NCBI RefSeq assembly: GCF_964204645.1
Contig: NC_134029.1
Location: forward strand, 5,899,001 to 5,963,000
Length of the DNA: 64,000 nucleotides
Reading direction: 5' to 3'
DNA from: Tubulanus polymorphus
Lineage: Eukaryota; Nemertea; Palaeonemertea; Tubulaniformes; Tubulanidae
Numbering within the stretch: position 1 is the stretch's first letter; every line of letters begins with the position of its first letter. The position numbers and the translations under genes were made by a program. This document shows positions 22,901-35,165 of the stretch, in pieces. The notes below the pieces were generated by a model. It was given only the letters and a program-made list of their open reading frames with translations. It made no database searches and had not been told where the DNA came from.

Positions 22901-25900
22901 CTGTACGTACGTATATAAATGCACGTGTGTTTTATATCATAACCGTATGATATATAAACCTAGAATTGTTTTCTCATTTGCTCTGCGTATACTAGTACCG
23001 ATTCATCAGCGCCCGAACTTCGTCTACTAGCCGATTTCACAGTTAGATATTCCTTATCATTGATCTTTGAAAATAATACGTGCATCATGAGTAATTGTAT
23101 TTGTGAACATAATACGTTAGTATTCAATAAAACAGAACTGTGAGTTAGAAAACAAAAAGTTGAAATGATCATTTGAAAATTAAATCTTGAGTTAAATGTA
23201 ACTCACAAAATGCGAAGTTTGATAGAGATTAAGGGTCTAAGGGGCCATTTCACAGAACGTCTTTAAGTTTCATTAGTCCTCATAATGCACACACTATGCG
23301 AATAGAACTTTATGAAATAAGTTTATATAATGAAAACCCATTTATGTAAAGTTTTAAAACCAAGAATTTATCTATTCAAAAATTCAAAACGATACAATGT
23401 TTCAATCTCTCACAAGAGATCATCATCAGGTGTGGTGATGACGATGATCTCTAGTGTTCGAAATGTTGTGTATTTTTGAAATTTTCGATTAAATAAATTC
23501 TTGGTTTTAAAACTTTTAAATCTAAAAAAAGAGTGGGATTTTATCATATTATCCATTCTCCGCGTACTTCAAATAGCCTATGAAGTTTGTCTGTGAAATG
23601 GCTCAGCTGGATTACAATTCAGAAAACTGAAAGCATTGTCAATAAATTGTGACATTTTTTGTCTGGTCATCTTCCCTCAGCTTCATCAGCCTGATGGCAT
23701 CAAGTCTGCTTTAAAAAACCCTGTTCCAGAATGCGGGCAACACAGCTAATCACCCACATCTCTATCAGCCATATCGCAATTCTCATTACATTCAGTCAGC
23801 GTTAGGAAAAATCTACAGCACAGGAAATCTGAATGGGTACACACATTTCTGCATGAATAGATTTTTTCACATGTGCTGATCCATATTTGCAGTTAACTCA
23901 TAGAAACAACAAATAAACGATGAAATTAAAGGGGTTTAAATAAAAATACAACAAATACTATGTTAACCCTTTCAGTGCGTCTACACCGCAGTGTGGTGTG
24001 AAAATCGGTGATGGTTTTTGCTAGTACACTGCACTGCGGTGTATTGATGTAATTAGTAATTAGTTTTTATCTCTATGGAAAAATGGCAGCACCTGCCAAA
24101 CATAGTGAAATATTAGTAACTAACGATACACTGCACCGCGGTGTAGACGCACTATAGTGGTATTCCCGTTATTGAATACACTAGGGTGGAATTTTTAAAA
24201 ATTTTCAAATTATCTTCAGCACTATAGGGTATTAATTAGTCAAAACTGAAAGCGTTAATAGTGAATAGTAAACGATGCAATTCTAATCATTTCATGTCGA
24301 CACATATGACTGCATTTACGCGGGCCAAAGTGCTTACATGGTACGAATAGACAACAACAAAGGCCTACTGTTTTAGCCGTATTTACCTGGTGCTAAGAGA
24401 AATGAATCAAAGATAAAATAGATTTAAAACCGAGAACTAAAAAGATATTTGCATGATTTAAAGTCGTTAAACTTAAAATATTTTCTTCTATGTTCATCAT
24501 TTAAAAAAGATTTGTATATAAACTGTGAGTTGAGGGAAGGTCTACGTAAATCATAGAAAATGTAGTGACGGAAAAAGAATCTTCGATGCAAAGGATTACT
24601 TACATGTATTTTCGGTGGAGATTCCCGATGATCGTGACTCTCATTCGTGGCCCGCAAATGACTACCGATGACTACCGTGGGCACCGGGTGACCTTGATTC
24701 TGTAAGAACACCGGCAAGTGTACGATATTGCGCAGATAATCGTGACCGTTGATGTTCGAATCGCGGAACAGACCGGGCAAATTTTGCTCGATTCCTTTGA
24801 TGATGATGTGCGGGTCGATGGCGAGAATCGTAATGAACGGCGATTCGTTTTCAGAGAACAGGATGTTCAAAATGTCGAGAACTTGCAACAGTTTCTCCTG
24901 TTCGCTCGAGTCCAGACCGTCGACGTAGATAACCAGACGATACTGACGTCCGGTGAAACTGTTTATGCATCGCACCATTCCGTTGATGATTTGGACTTCA
25001 TGTTTGATGTGTTGTATGAATCGTTCGACGTTGAATTTCGAGCTTTTCATCTCGGTCGCCGCGTGCAGGATGCGTGATCGTTGCGATCGAAATAACGCGG
25101 CGATCACTTTGATCCACGTGTAAACGTGTCCGATGATGATGACGCCGACGACGATTCCGAGACCGATCAACGCCCCGTACACCGGTTTGTTGTTCTTCTC
25201 GATGTCTTTCAGCGGGTAGATCGAGATGAGGCATATGGCCGCCACCAGACTGCAGAAGAATATGATCGCGATGACGAAATACGGAACGCAGCAGATCGCG
25301 CGGTAACGTCCGGAGTCGGCTGAAATTTTGAGAAAAAGAAAAAATTAGTTTAATGGGATCTACAGCACCAGTTATCCCACCAGATGAGTAGTGGACTATC
25401 TTACAGTCTTAAGTTGCAAAATTGGGACATTTTTATCAACTTCGAAGTGGATTTTCAGGCTCTCAAATTAGATTATCAAAAAGGCCGCCAAATATATATC
25501 ACATTGATCTTCCTACTTTGTGTTTGATATAGTTCATTCAATGATAAATGATTCCATTTTGATTGAAATGAATCATTTCAATGAATCGGAATCCTCCATT
25601 GCCGAAGTAGTGTTAGCAGTTCCCCATGAAATTCTACCTCATATATTTCAATAACAGCCATGAAATTATCTTTGAACCCGAAGCTGTTGAACGAACAGGG
25701 AGGTAATTGACGTTAAGATTAAGAATTCGTTCACCTTTTCGGTTCTTGAATACGGAGTAAAGTCTCGTCGCTAAAATTCCGAATTCCTTCTCGATTTGTT
25801 CGCATAAAGAGGCTAACATTGTGGCTATCGACTGTTCTCCGCCTCCGCTGACAATCCTAGTGTAACCGCTAAACAAAAACCTACAAATGATGAAGGAACG

Positions 25901-28900
25901 GGAAAGTTATGCACGAATTTACCAACTCCTGTCATTATTCCTTACTTGATGTTACAATTTGATCAAATAATATGAACTAGTGTTTTACCTGACGAGATGC
26001 ACTTCTCGAGTAGATTTCGGAGGATTCATGAATAAAACTTGTAGAATCAATTGTAATTTGCCGAGTTTGTTCGCTAGATAGACACTGACTGTGTAGGCAA
26101 TGTTCCATTCCCTTCTCTCCGTACCAAACCATATTACACCTTGTAAGAATACATTGAAATCTTGATCGATCAACCATTCAAGGAGTTCAAGGATATACTT
26201 AATTACAATTCTGGATCTATTTCCACAGTTCTGAGTTTTTCTTTCACTCACCTAAGAATACCACTACGGCTAACAGAAGACCAAGACCGACTCCTAAACC
26301 GATCTGCCACATAGTCGTTGTGCCCAATATTATTCCAATGATTGAAGCAATCGAGAAACAGAGAAAGAAAACGAGTACGGAAGGTTCGAATGTCGGCTCG
26401 CCCATCTGATGTTCAAATGACATCATTTCATCTTAAATAGAAAGATGAACACAATAGAAACCAACACAAATTCAGCCAAACAATAGCTTTAAATACATTA
26501 TGTGGCTACCAGAACGTTTCAAATCAAATCATTCATAATCGATGTAAGTTCAGCTTACTTTTCAATTTGTCGAGCAGAAAGGATTTACCGCTGCCCCATT
26601 TGGCGTAGAGTCCAACAGTGATCGGGGTACATAATGATGGTTCACTGAGAACATCGGCAATTGTACTGCCATACAATTCATATCCTAAGAGATTCTCAGT
26701 CGTATCACTGGCATTCAAATGCCCTGAAAATTTAGAAAATATTCATATAATTTTCAAGCGGAAAATGAAATCCTCATTCAAACTTAAGTACAGTCCGAAG
26801 CCCATTGTAATTTGCAGCTAGATATGTTTGCATCACCTACATACAGTAGGCTTTCATAAAGGAAAAAGAAATAAACCTACGAGCACCAAACACTTGTGTA
26901 AGAATACTGCGTTGATGATTGGAGTCAATGCTGTAAGGCGTTTCATTGGCTTTGTTCGGTTTGTACAGCAAACGACTGTTCTTCGGATTTCGCAATAACA
27001 ACTCAGTCGCCTTACGACTACGGCCTCTCAACGCGATGTGCAACGCCGTATCGCCTTTCTGTAAAATAATATTTCAAAACGATAAGTACCAGCTAACTGA
27101 ATAGAAACTGATTAAGTAACTTATGATGAACACAGAGATCAGTGACTGTTGTTTGTTAGTTTTCATTATCTTTTCTCTACGCATAATCTAACTGTATTTC
27201 TACTATCTACTTTGTTGTGCAATAACTGTCTATGTTTTGGATATAAAAGCTCAATAATCATTGAAATTTAATAGATGTTTTTAATCAAGTGAATATCGAA
27301 TTACCAGATTTCAGAGCTTGAAGGCCAGTTGTACAGTCATGACTTAAGATTTGACCAATGTAAGACCAACTTAGTTCTATATATCCAAAGATAAGACCAG
27401 TCTTAAGATTTAAGACTACTTTTGAACTTGACCCTGCAACTGGGCTCAGGATTTTAGTGAACTGGACGAAACCCTGATAATTCATAGTTGAAGAAAAGAA
27501 GATTCAAATCAAATGTAGGACGAAGAAGTGGTGAAATGAATCAATACGCATGCTTTTGAAAATAAAATATTTGCATACCTTATCAACAGCATTGACCTTC
27601 GCACCTCGAGCGAGGAGCAAGGTCACCATTTCGATGTTACGAGAACGCACTGCCTTCATCAATGGCGTGTCTCCATCCTTAGTCGCTAGATCCAAATCAG
27701 GACTAAACTCCATCAAATCACAGGCAATTTCGTAATAACCTTTTTCTACTACGTGATACAAAGCTGTCTTTCCATCCTAAAATAACAAATCAGTTAGCAT
27801 CAAAATTGAAGCTGTACTGGAACAATATCCTCGATTGAACTTTTTTAAACTTCAACCCACTGAGTGCCACGCAGGGCATGGATATTTAGCAGGTTCAACG
27901 TTTCTTTATCCCAACTAATGGGAGCGAGACCCTCAACTTCGAAACTCTGTTGCCACCAGGATTCCAACTCAGGAACCCTGGATTGACAAGATCAGTGACT
28001 GGTTTTCATACAACAGAACTTACGGAGCCTTGGACGTCGATATCAGCATACTTATTCAGTAAAACTTTCACTATATCTCTGCGGTTACTGTCACGATTTC
28101 CAGTTTTAGCACCATGAATCAATATACTGTCACCATCCTAGAAATATGTACATATACATGTATCGAAATAACTAACAACGTTCTTCTTCACTTTCGGGAA
28201 CCCTTCAGCTCGGTCATCACCAGATAATTTTGAGGAGTGTCAGTATCGCTTGGTAAACCATTGATTTTGTGGTTCCGTAAGCAAATTTCTATCCTTTACA
28301 CTACCTAAACTGGGTTTCTAGTTTGGTAACTGCCTAATTCGGGTAAAAAATCCAGATCCCAACTGTATCGATTTAAGGGTAGTCTACTGCACAACTACAA
28401 ACTAGCCAAACATTTCTAAATGCCTATTTCTCAAAATTGAAGGATTTCTATAAGGGGTTTTGTGCATTTTGTTCAAATTAAAGGAGTTTCAAGCACCTTT
28501 TCCGTTTTGAAGGAATCAAGGAGTCGTAGGGGCACTGACTTCATATTTGTGAACACATTTGCTTACTCGATCATTCAGGTTCACATATGCTCCTTTTTCG
28601 ACCAGTTCTTCGACGATTTCTAAGTGTCCACCGCGCACGGCCCAAGTCAAAGCTGTGAAACCATCCTAAAACATGAAAAACGCATCCATTTTTACTCAAA
28701 GATGCTCAAACAAATTTGTAAAAATAACAGGGTTTTTTCAAACATTTCGAAGACTAACCTTATCAACGGCATTGGTATTCGGATTACAATCTAAAATCAA
28801 TCTAACACACTCTAAGAAACCGTTTTTCGCAACAACGATCAATGGAGTCCACGAGTACTGTAAACAATCATGGCATCACAGTTAATACTGCACTGAATAT

Positions 28901-31496
28901 CATCACGAATACTGAAGCCAACAGGACCATAATTAGGGGAGGGGGGGGGCACTTGCCCCTCAGAAATTATGGTAAAGTACCCTTTCTGCATCTGCCTGTG
29001 CCCTTTTAAAAAATCTTTTGAATATCATTGTTATATCCAATAGAAATTAAATGTAGAATCATTCATTTGGGACTTAGGCCTACAAGGATTTTGTAATAGG
29101 ACTGACAGCATTTTTGTCAAGGCATATAAGAATTGCCTGTAACTGCCTGTTTTAGGGTTTCTCTGCTCCATCAAAATTCTAATGCTAAGTTCATGTAATG
29201 AACAGTACTCACCATGCCTGCGTTGTCCACGTTAGCTCCATTATCGATGAGCATGCCGACAATTTCCTCGAGACCTTTCCTCGCCGCCCACAATAATGGA
29301 CCCGACCCGTATTTATCGGCTGTGTTCACTTTAGCGTTGTGCTCGAGCAGCAGTTCGACGATCTCAACGTAACCGCGTCCGGCCGCCCAAATCAACGAAC
29401 TCATGTGGTGTTCGCTTTTGATGTTCGGATTCGCGCCGTGTTGCAGTAGCATTCGCACGACGTCCGTACGACCTTTATAACACGACCACATCAGCGGCGT
29501 CCAGCCACCCTGATAAAGATAAAAACATCACCGTACAGTCGGTTTCACTTTATTAGGTCATCGTCATCAGATAAGTCATCACATCACTAAAGTTGCCTGT
29601 ACTTTTGAGTGCAAAATTTGTATTTTGAATTCTCATGCATTTGACAAGTTGTGAACATAATAGGCGAGTTCAGCGGTTCGGTGTGACTGAAGCAGCCTTC
29701 AGTTCAGAGCTGGTTATTTCAGTTTAGACCGAGTTGACTGAGTTCAGCAATGAAACGGGGAACCGAGACAACTATCTAGCTCAGTCAGCCCAATCAAACA
29801 TACCTAATGATCGTCCCAACTATGATGTAAGCGAGTTTGAATGCATTTCAAATTTCATTAAGTTACGAGTTGCTTAACCCTAGAATCTTACCCCACTGTT
29901 AAAGAAATCTTGGTACGCGATCTTTCAGAAATTCACTTCTCAATAGAATATACCACTTTTTAACAGACGAGAATAGACTGGTACTTACAACATCTCTAGC
30001 TTCTAAAACTGCTCCCGAATCCAACAATGCAACAGCGATGTCAAGATGTCCGTGCTTGCAGGCGTAATGAAGAGCTGTCCAATCATCCTGGAAAGAGATG
30101 AAAAATATTGAGAAATTCACGGTGAAACAAACGCTTCTGTTGGTCTAGGTATCGTCAATGAATAGAAAGTCTTTACAGTGGTCTTAAGGGTATTGGTCAG
30201 GTACGGCTCATATACCGGTAAACTAAGCATAACTTCAGTTGGTTGCTCGTTATACAATGAACTCCTGTACAGAAACTTCAAAAAACTTATTGATGATAAG
30301 ATTTCATGACCGAGTCAACGCTTTGTTACAAAGTCTTCATTTAAAATGTCAAATGTGCTGAGTGAATATGGGCTTATTTTTAAAATTCAATACCTGGCCA
30401 AAACTGAATTTTGATAATATAACAGATCTAATCACGAAACTTGTATAAATGTCTTCACATAGACTTATTTTTTAAATAATCGACTATGCAATGTGGTGCT
30501 AGCACTCACCAGATGCCGCAACTACACATTGGGTTATTCATAGTGAAAATCAGTTAATTTTGAATGAAATTTGAACTTGATTTTTAGTCTTCCAAAACCG
30601 ATAATTATCAAACAAGTCATGGGATAGTTGTGTATTCAGTTTTCTCAATCAGTGTATGGTGTAGATTAAACTCCAAGTGGATTCACTAATGAGAATAGTC
30701 AATTTGAATTTAATTGGTAGAAAAAACTGAAGCGCCGTAACCCTGTGCCACCTGGCCTAAAGCTCGCTTGCCACAGTAGTAGCCGTTACCCCATTTAAAT
30801 TGGAGAAATATATCTGCACGGTACTTACGTAATCAACCGCGGTAACGTCGACTTCGTGATCGATCAGTTTCCTAACAACTTCATAATTGCCTTGTTGAGA
30901 TGCGGACATAAGAAACGTAATTCCATTCTGAAAAACATTCCAAATATACATTCAATAATCTTTATCATCGAATAACCCATCGAATAAATCTCACTCGAAC
31001 AGATTTTTCTGTATAGAAGAAATGGACGAAAAAGATTTTTCTTCCAATTCTTCCATACACGAGACTGATCGCATAAAAAAATGAAAATCGGAAAGTTCCC
31101 GCGTACCTCGTCTCGGTTATCACCGGATGTGGACGGTTGTAAAAGTTCTGACGTCTCCGCGGCTCGTTTAGACCGCGGAGGGGTCAATTCGGTGACCATC
31201 GGCGTCATCAACATTTCATACGACGTATAGTATTAAACTCAATTCCGTTTATTTCAAAAACTGACATTTCAAACCGATGATAACCGACGCTTAAAATTCG
31301 AACGCCGTTTTCGCTCCTATTTCGGAAATGTATACGTCGATATGGAATAAAGCGCGATGTCATAATAACGCAAGCGCAAAAATTGATCGATGCAAAGTAT
31401 TTCGTTCTAATAATCCTCCGGAGAGATTCGCGATTGTTTGATTGACCGCCGCGCGTGTGCAATTCACGTCAATACACACTATTGACTATACACGCG

Positions 31497-31543
<47 letters not shown>

Positions 31544-34500
31544 ATAATACACACGATATTGATTATCAGTAAAATACTGAAAAACCAGTACAAACTACAT
31601 GTCGAAATACACAGTCCAAATTAAGCGATTATTACGAAGGTAGTAGGTAATCTATGACCTATATATAATTGTCACGGGCCCTGGTACAATTTCGCATAGA
31701 ACAATACACAATATACGCTAACAACAAAGCATGTCCATTTGGAGTTCTCTCTAGTGCACAGCTGAATTGATAATATATTAACCAAATAACACAATATTCC
31801 AAAACCGAATATAGAAATTTATGCAGTTCGTTCGAATTGACTAATGACATCGACAGTTGGTGTTTAACTGTTCGAAAGCTCTCTTCGCTCTAATCCTATT
31901 TCACGTGTTCAGTCATAGCAGATACGAACGTGTACGTATATACATATATCGCGTATATTTCGAAAGTTTTAAAACGAAACCTGATTCCTGACTGCGAAAA
32001 AAACCTGAATAAACAATAATTGTTACAAGCGTCTAGGTTCCGCTTAAATTTTCAAACTCGAAATGAAAATTCGTCCGAACAAGTTTTCCCCATAAATTTT
32101 TCTTGTATGAACTCAAACGTACACCTTCTTCCTAGAAATGCATGTTCTTTTTCAAAACTGGTTTTCACGCTATACCTTGACATGAATTTTTACAAAGAAA
32201 TAGCCCGAATGGCAATCATGAAATGAATACCAAAAAAAACCTCTTAAGCTAACGTATGATATTCTTTTCTTTAGAAAAAAAGCTTATCGGTCCATAGTAA
32301 AAATGCAAATCGAAAAAAAATCATTTTAAAAAACGATTTTATTTCAATATAGGCCAGCACTATTTTCTAAAATATTAATACTCTCTACGCTTCAAAATTC
32401 CTAAATAGTATTGTTTATCCCAGTAAACCATCAATAAGATGGATTTATAATCAAATTTTCTTATCTTTTACAGTAGCAAAACTCGTTTTCTAATTTGGTA
32501 ACCGCCTACTTGGGTTAAAAAAAATCCAGGTACCAACTGTACCGATTTAGGGGTCTACTGTACACAGTACAGTCTTCAACAAGCTAGTCCTCCAAATTGA
32601 AGGAGCTTTATAAAAGTTTTGGAGATTTTGTTCAAATTAAAGGAGTTCCAAGCACATTTTCCGTTATGAAAGAGTTTTTAAGAAACGAAAGAGTCGTTGG
32701 TCTGGACCCTGTATAACGTAATTTCGTTTTTATCAATGTCGGATTAAGGTTGGTATGTTGGAAAAATCACTCGTGAATTAGAAATTGGAACGCGGATGTT
32801 TGTGTTGATACTACCTGCCATTTCTTAAGTGTACTTAATCTTTAAGCTAGACGTCAGGTCATCAGGTACTGGCAGTTTTTCCATCATCAAAACTCTCATA
32901 ATTCTTCACTTAAGATGATCTTAATCATTGTCTAACATAATACGAACTTAAGACGATTTAGAAATATCTCTGATTTCAACAATCAAAAAACTCAGTGCGA
33001 TACACGGCGCCCAGAATATGAAATACATGTGTAATTGGGAATTTTTCTAAAAATTTTCAAAATCGAATTCAACCTAATAATATTCAGAGTACATCAGGTC
33101 GATTTTAATGCATGGAAATGGTTTCCATGTGCTGCAGATATCGAGGTATACCTCTAATTTTTGAAGCCAGCCCACTCGTTTATTTACGTAGTAAAAGTTT
33201 ATTCTCTATGAAAATTTCTTAAATGCTATAAAACTTTCTTATTATCTCTCAGTTGTTTAGGTGTAGTGTGGATTTAAAAAAATGTTATTGTCTTCATTGT
33301 TTTATCTTTGAAGGGCTTGATCTCTTATCTCTTGTCAGATAAAGAGCTAACCTTTAAGGAAGCTCGTAAATCATCGTAGAACCTAATACGACAAAAGTTA
33401 CCTCGCAAAGGTGGATAATTTTCCTAACGTAGAGGGCCAAGGAAATAACTAAGGGTCCATGGACACCGTACAGACTTGAAAACTTCAACAGGCCCATATT
33501 GAGGGGGTTTGGGGGTTCGAAACAAACAAACCCACACCCCGCTCGCCGACAAAGGTCCACCCGGATCATGCCGGCCATAAGAAAATATGAGCATTAATTT
33601 CAAAAGATGCACTCATTGGTAACACATTAGTTCATTTGTTTTTGTTCGAAATGAGGTCAAATTGTAGAAAAATAAGCCAAATTTTCAACCCAAAAACTGT
33701 AGGCCCTATGCAAGAATTTGTGTAATGCAAGAATTTGTGTAAATTGCTCTCTTTTCTGTGGGAGCACACCCATGGCCAGACATTTGCATGAGCACCTTAC
33801 AAAAAATTCCACTTTCTTGAAAATTGAACCCCCAAAAGACCGTGTTGCTACGATACGTATTCCTGAAGATGACTATCATGTTAAATAGTCGAAACGTCGA
33901 ATGAATAAATCATTGCTTTAAGGAGACTTTTCAGACCTCATCTTTCTCATTAGTGTGGGATTCTCTAGTACATAACGCAATAGAAGTTATTCATACAGTA
34001 GTATGAATAAGTTATTCATTATAAGGGATTAAGTTATTCATACAGTAAGCATATATCTTCAATAATGAATTAGTTCATCTCGATGACAACAGATGTCACG
34101 CACAATCACTGAGTGAACACAAGACAAGCGACGACTTTAATCACGATGTATCGGCGGACCTAATCGCTCTACTGACAATTCACCGGGTTCAAAAGTTTGA
34201 CCAGTGTCAGTCGTAGGCTAGATATATCAATCAACAAATGGACATTTCCTTATCGCAGTACTAACGTCAATTCTAGCAAATACAAAGCCATTGTATGTAT
34301 CAAGCTATATAGATTATGATCATTAATGGTTCATATATTTGGCAACAGTTCCTCCTATGTACATTATACTTAGAAATAATGAAATCAATCCCACATCGAA
34401 TGAAAAAAATGTTTCTGCAAACCACAATTTGCAATTTATTTCAGCTGCATTCATACGTAGCTATTACGGCTATTAAGGCTAAAATACAATGATTCATTGT

Positions 34501-34808
34501 TTTTCCTAAGCGGCCGTGACATTGTTATCAGTTCATTTCTATAAATGCCAGGTTTGTGATGGTTAGCTTGATCATGATTTGAAAAAAAGTAATGTACAGG
34601 GCAGATAGACAGCCGGCTGGGTCAAATTATAAGCTCGGCAGTAATTAGACACTAGGTATAAATTTTCTTAGCCTAATCCGTAATTCGTACTCACTTCATC
34701 TCGTTCATTGCCGATGACTTTCCTTTCTTTAAGCGCGTTTAAAATATCGCTCAAATCTTCGACGTCGGTTGCCGAGAAAATTCCCTTTTCGCTGTTCGTC
34801 GAAGTCAT
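16942..34808 (-). CDS. KIDINS220: Kinase D-interacting substrate of 220 kDa (ARMS), 20 coding exons
   Basis: KIDINS220/ARMS is a membrane scaffold for neurotrophin and Eph receptors that links them to Ras/MAPK signalling. Exons in transcript order: 34808-34695, 30927-30829, 30087-29989, 29509-29213, 28857-28759, 28665-28567, 28137-28024, 27776-27579, 27058-26881, 26723-26559, 26431-26252, 26139-25989, 25880-25735, 25319-24604, 21477-21270, 20601-20439, 20357-20179, 20017-19937, 19126-18963, 18600-16942. The phases close to 1702 residues (human about 1771). Eleven ankyrin repeats cover about residues 39-430. The KAP NTPase has Walker [13 protein letters not shown] (about 470) and Walker [11 protein letters not shown] (about 775), with two pairs of membrane helices inserted (exons 11 and 14). 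[11 protein letters not shown] and [13 protein letters not shown] follow. A SAM-like domain (about 1161-1230, [10 protein letters not shown]) precedes a long charged tail ending DTYLV. One small exon in the 3.1-kb intron 14 could have been missed. Confidence 0.95.
19618..19787. mobile_element. piggyBac-like MITE, 170 bp
   Basis: TTAA plus CCCTTTGACTGC at the left is matched by GCAGTCGAAGGA plus TTAA at the right. It belongs with the elements at 2320-2902, 20942-21111 and 23963-24258 by its CCCTTT start and TTAA duplication. It lies in a KIDINS220 intron. Confidence 0.7.
20942..21111. mobile_element. piggyBac-like MITE, 170 bp
   Basis: Left end ATAACCCTTTCAGTGCATCGG and right end GCACTGAAAGGGTTTAA form inverted repeats of the same family. 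The left TTAA has decayed to ATAA. It lies in the KIDINS220 intron between exons 15 and 16. Confidence 0.65.
22200..22255. repeat. AAT/ATG microsatellite with palindrome
   Basis: A run of AAT units passes into TGATAATAATATCATTATCA, which is self-complementary. Simple sequence in a KIDINS220 intron. Confidence 0.8.
22748..22903. mobile_element. Tc1/mariner-like MITE, 156 bp
   Basis: Left CAGTAGAACCCGCTTAATTC and right GGATTAATCGGGTTATACTG are inverted repeats with TA on both flanks. The TIR resembles that of the 5086-5222 element (CAGT, AACCC, TTAAT). Non-coding, in KIDINS220 intron 14. Confidence 0.7.
23241..23604. mobile_element. Nested inverted-repeat element with hammerhead-like core
   Basis: Outer ends GGCCATTTCACAGA and TCTGTGAAATGGCTC are inverted. 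An inner pair, GTTTTAAAACCAAGAATTTAT (23351) and its complement ending at 23513, encloses a loop. Read on the minus strand, the loop contains CTGATGA, a short stem (GATCTC/GAGATT) and GAAAC. A related but inverted copy of the motif follows on the plus strand. The element is in KIDINS220 intron 14 and has no coding capacity. Confidence 0.55.
23963..24258. mobile_element. piggyBac-like MITE, 296 bp
   Basis: TTAA plus CCCTTTCAGTGCGTCTAC on the left pairs with AAACTGAAAGCG plus TTAA on the right. Internal CACCGCAGTG/ACTGCGGTGTA motifs recur three times. Same family as the other TTAA-flanked elements here. Confidence 0.7.
28308..28530 (+). repeat. Dispersed repeat, copy 1
   Basis: This 223-base segment (AAACTGGGTTTCTAGTTTGG... 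TTCAAATTAAAGGAGTTTC... TTTTCCGTTTTGAAG) is matched in the same orientation at 32478-32700. It lies in a KIDINS220 intron. The family is not recognised. Confidence 0.7.
31107..31214 (-). CDS. KIDINS220: Alternative first exon of KIDINS220
   Basis: An ATG at 31214 opens 36 codons ([20 protein letters not shown]...) ending NRDE at GAG|GTACGC, phase 0. The first exon at 34808-34695 ends NERDE at GAA|GTGAGT, also phase 0. Both therefore join the same ankyrin exon ([14 protein letters not shown]). No pyrimidine tract and AG acceptor is evident just upstream, which favours a transcription start over an internal exon. The peptide looks disordered, whereas the distal exon continues an ankyrin-like helix. 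The isoform would be 1700 residues. Confidence 0.65.
31499..31541. repeat. (TA)n microsatellite
   Basis: An uninterrupted TA run of about 43 bases lies roughly 285 bases upstream of the proximal KIDINS220 first exon. Its position near a candidate promoter may be accidental. Confidence 0.95.
32478..32700 (+). repeat. Dispersed repeat, copy 2
   Basis: Same-orientation homologue of 28308-28530, starting AAACTCGTTTTCTAATTTGG and containing TTCAAATTAAAGGAGTTCC. Both copies are in KIDINS220 introns about 4.2 kb apart. Confidence 0.7.
33863..33897 (+). other. Hammerhead-like hairpin motif
   Basis: CTGAAGAT, a stem GACTAT/ATAGTC with an eight-base loop, then GAAACGTC. The layout imitates the CUGAUGA-stem-GAAA core of hammerhead ribozymes but the core is not exact. 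It lies in KIDINS220 intron 1. Confidence 0.25.
34474..34676. mobile_element. AAGGCT-ended MITE
   Basis: AAGGCTAAAATACAATGATTC at the left and TATAAATTTTCTTAGCC at the right are imperfect inverted ends. The interior (GCTTGATCATGATTT, AAAGTAATGTACAG) is shared with 57224-57437. It ends about 19 bases from the splice donor of the distal KIDINS220 first exon. Confidence 0.6.
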
Positions 34809-34932
34809 TCTAGAATTCAATCTCTCAAATTAACTGAAAGTTAATATTAGTATAAGTTGAAAATTTGGTGGTAGTACAGGCAGGTGGCGAGGTTTGTTTT
34901 TAGAAAGGGAATATTTATAGTAACAGTCACTA

Positions 34933-35165
34933 CAGGGGCGGATCCAGGGGGTTCCGAGGGTTCTAGAATTATGTCGAGGTTTGTCTGCGCCCCTGGAGAT
35001 GCCTCTTAATCCATGGATTTGACTTAAAAATGCCCCAATTTGGCATGATTTGGCATAGGAAGTGCCCCTGAAAACCCCTAGTTTGATGTTAAGTGCCCTA
35101 TTTTGCCGTGATTTGAGAGTGACCTACGGTGCCCTCCTAAGGCCTTAGGCCTGGATCCACCCCTG
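34933..35165. mobile_element. hAT-like MITE with 5-bp target duplication
   Basis: Inverted ends CAGGGGCGGATCCAG and CTGGATCCACCCCTG are typical of non-autonomous hAT elements. CACTA occurs directly outside both ends. It is 233 bp, non-coding, and upstream of the distal KIDINS220 first exon. Confidence 0.75.

Noticed and set aside
24718-25323. Plus-strand and alternate minus-strand frames over the KAP domain exon
   Set aside because: They are antisense or frame-shifted shadows of exon 25319-24604, which carries the Walker B motif in the correct frame.
33354-33612. Two overlapping minus-strand frames of 62-74 codons
   Set aside because: No domain, no splice sites in phase with KIDINS220, and located in its first intron.
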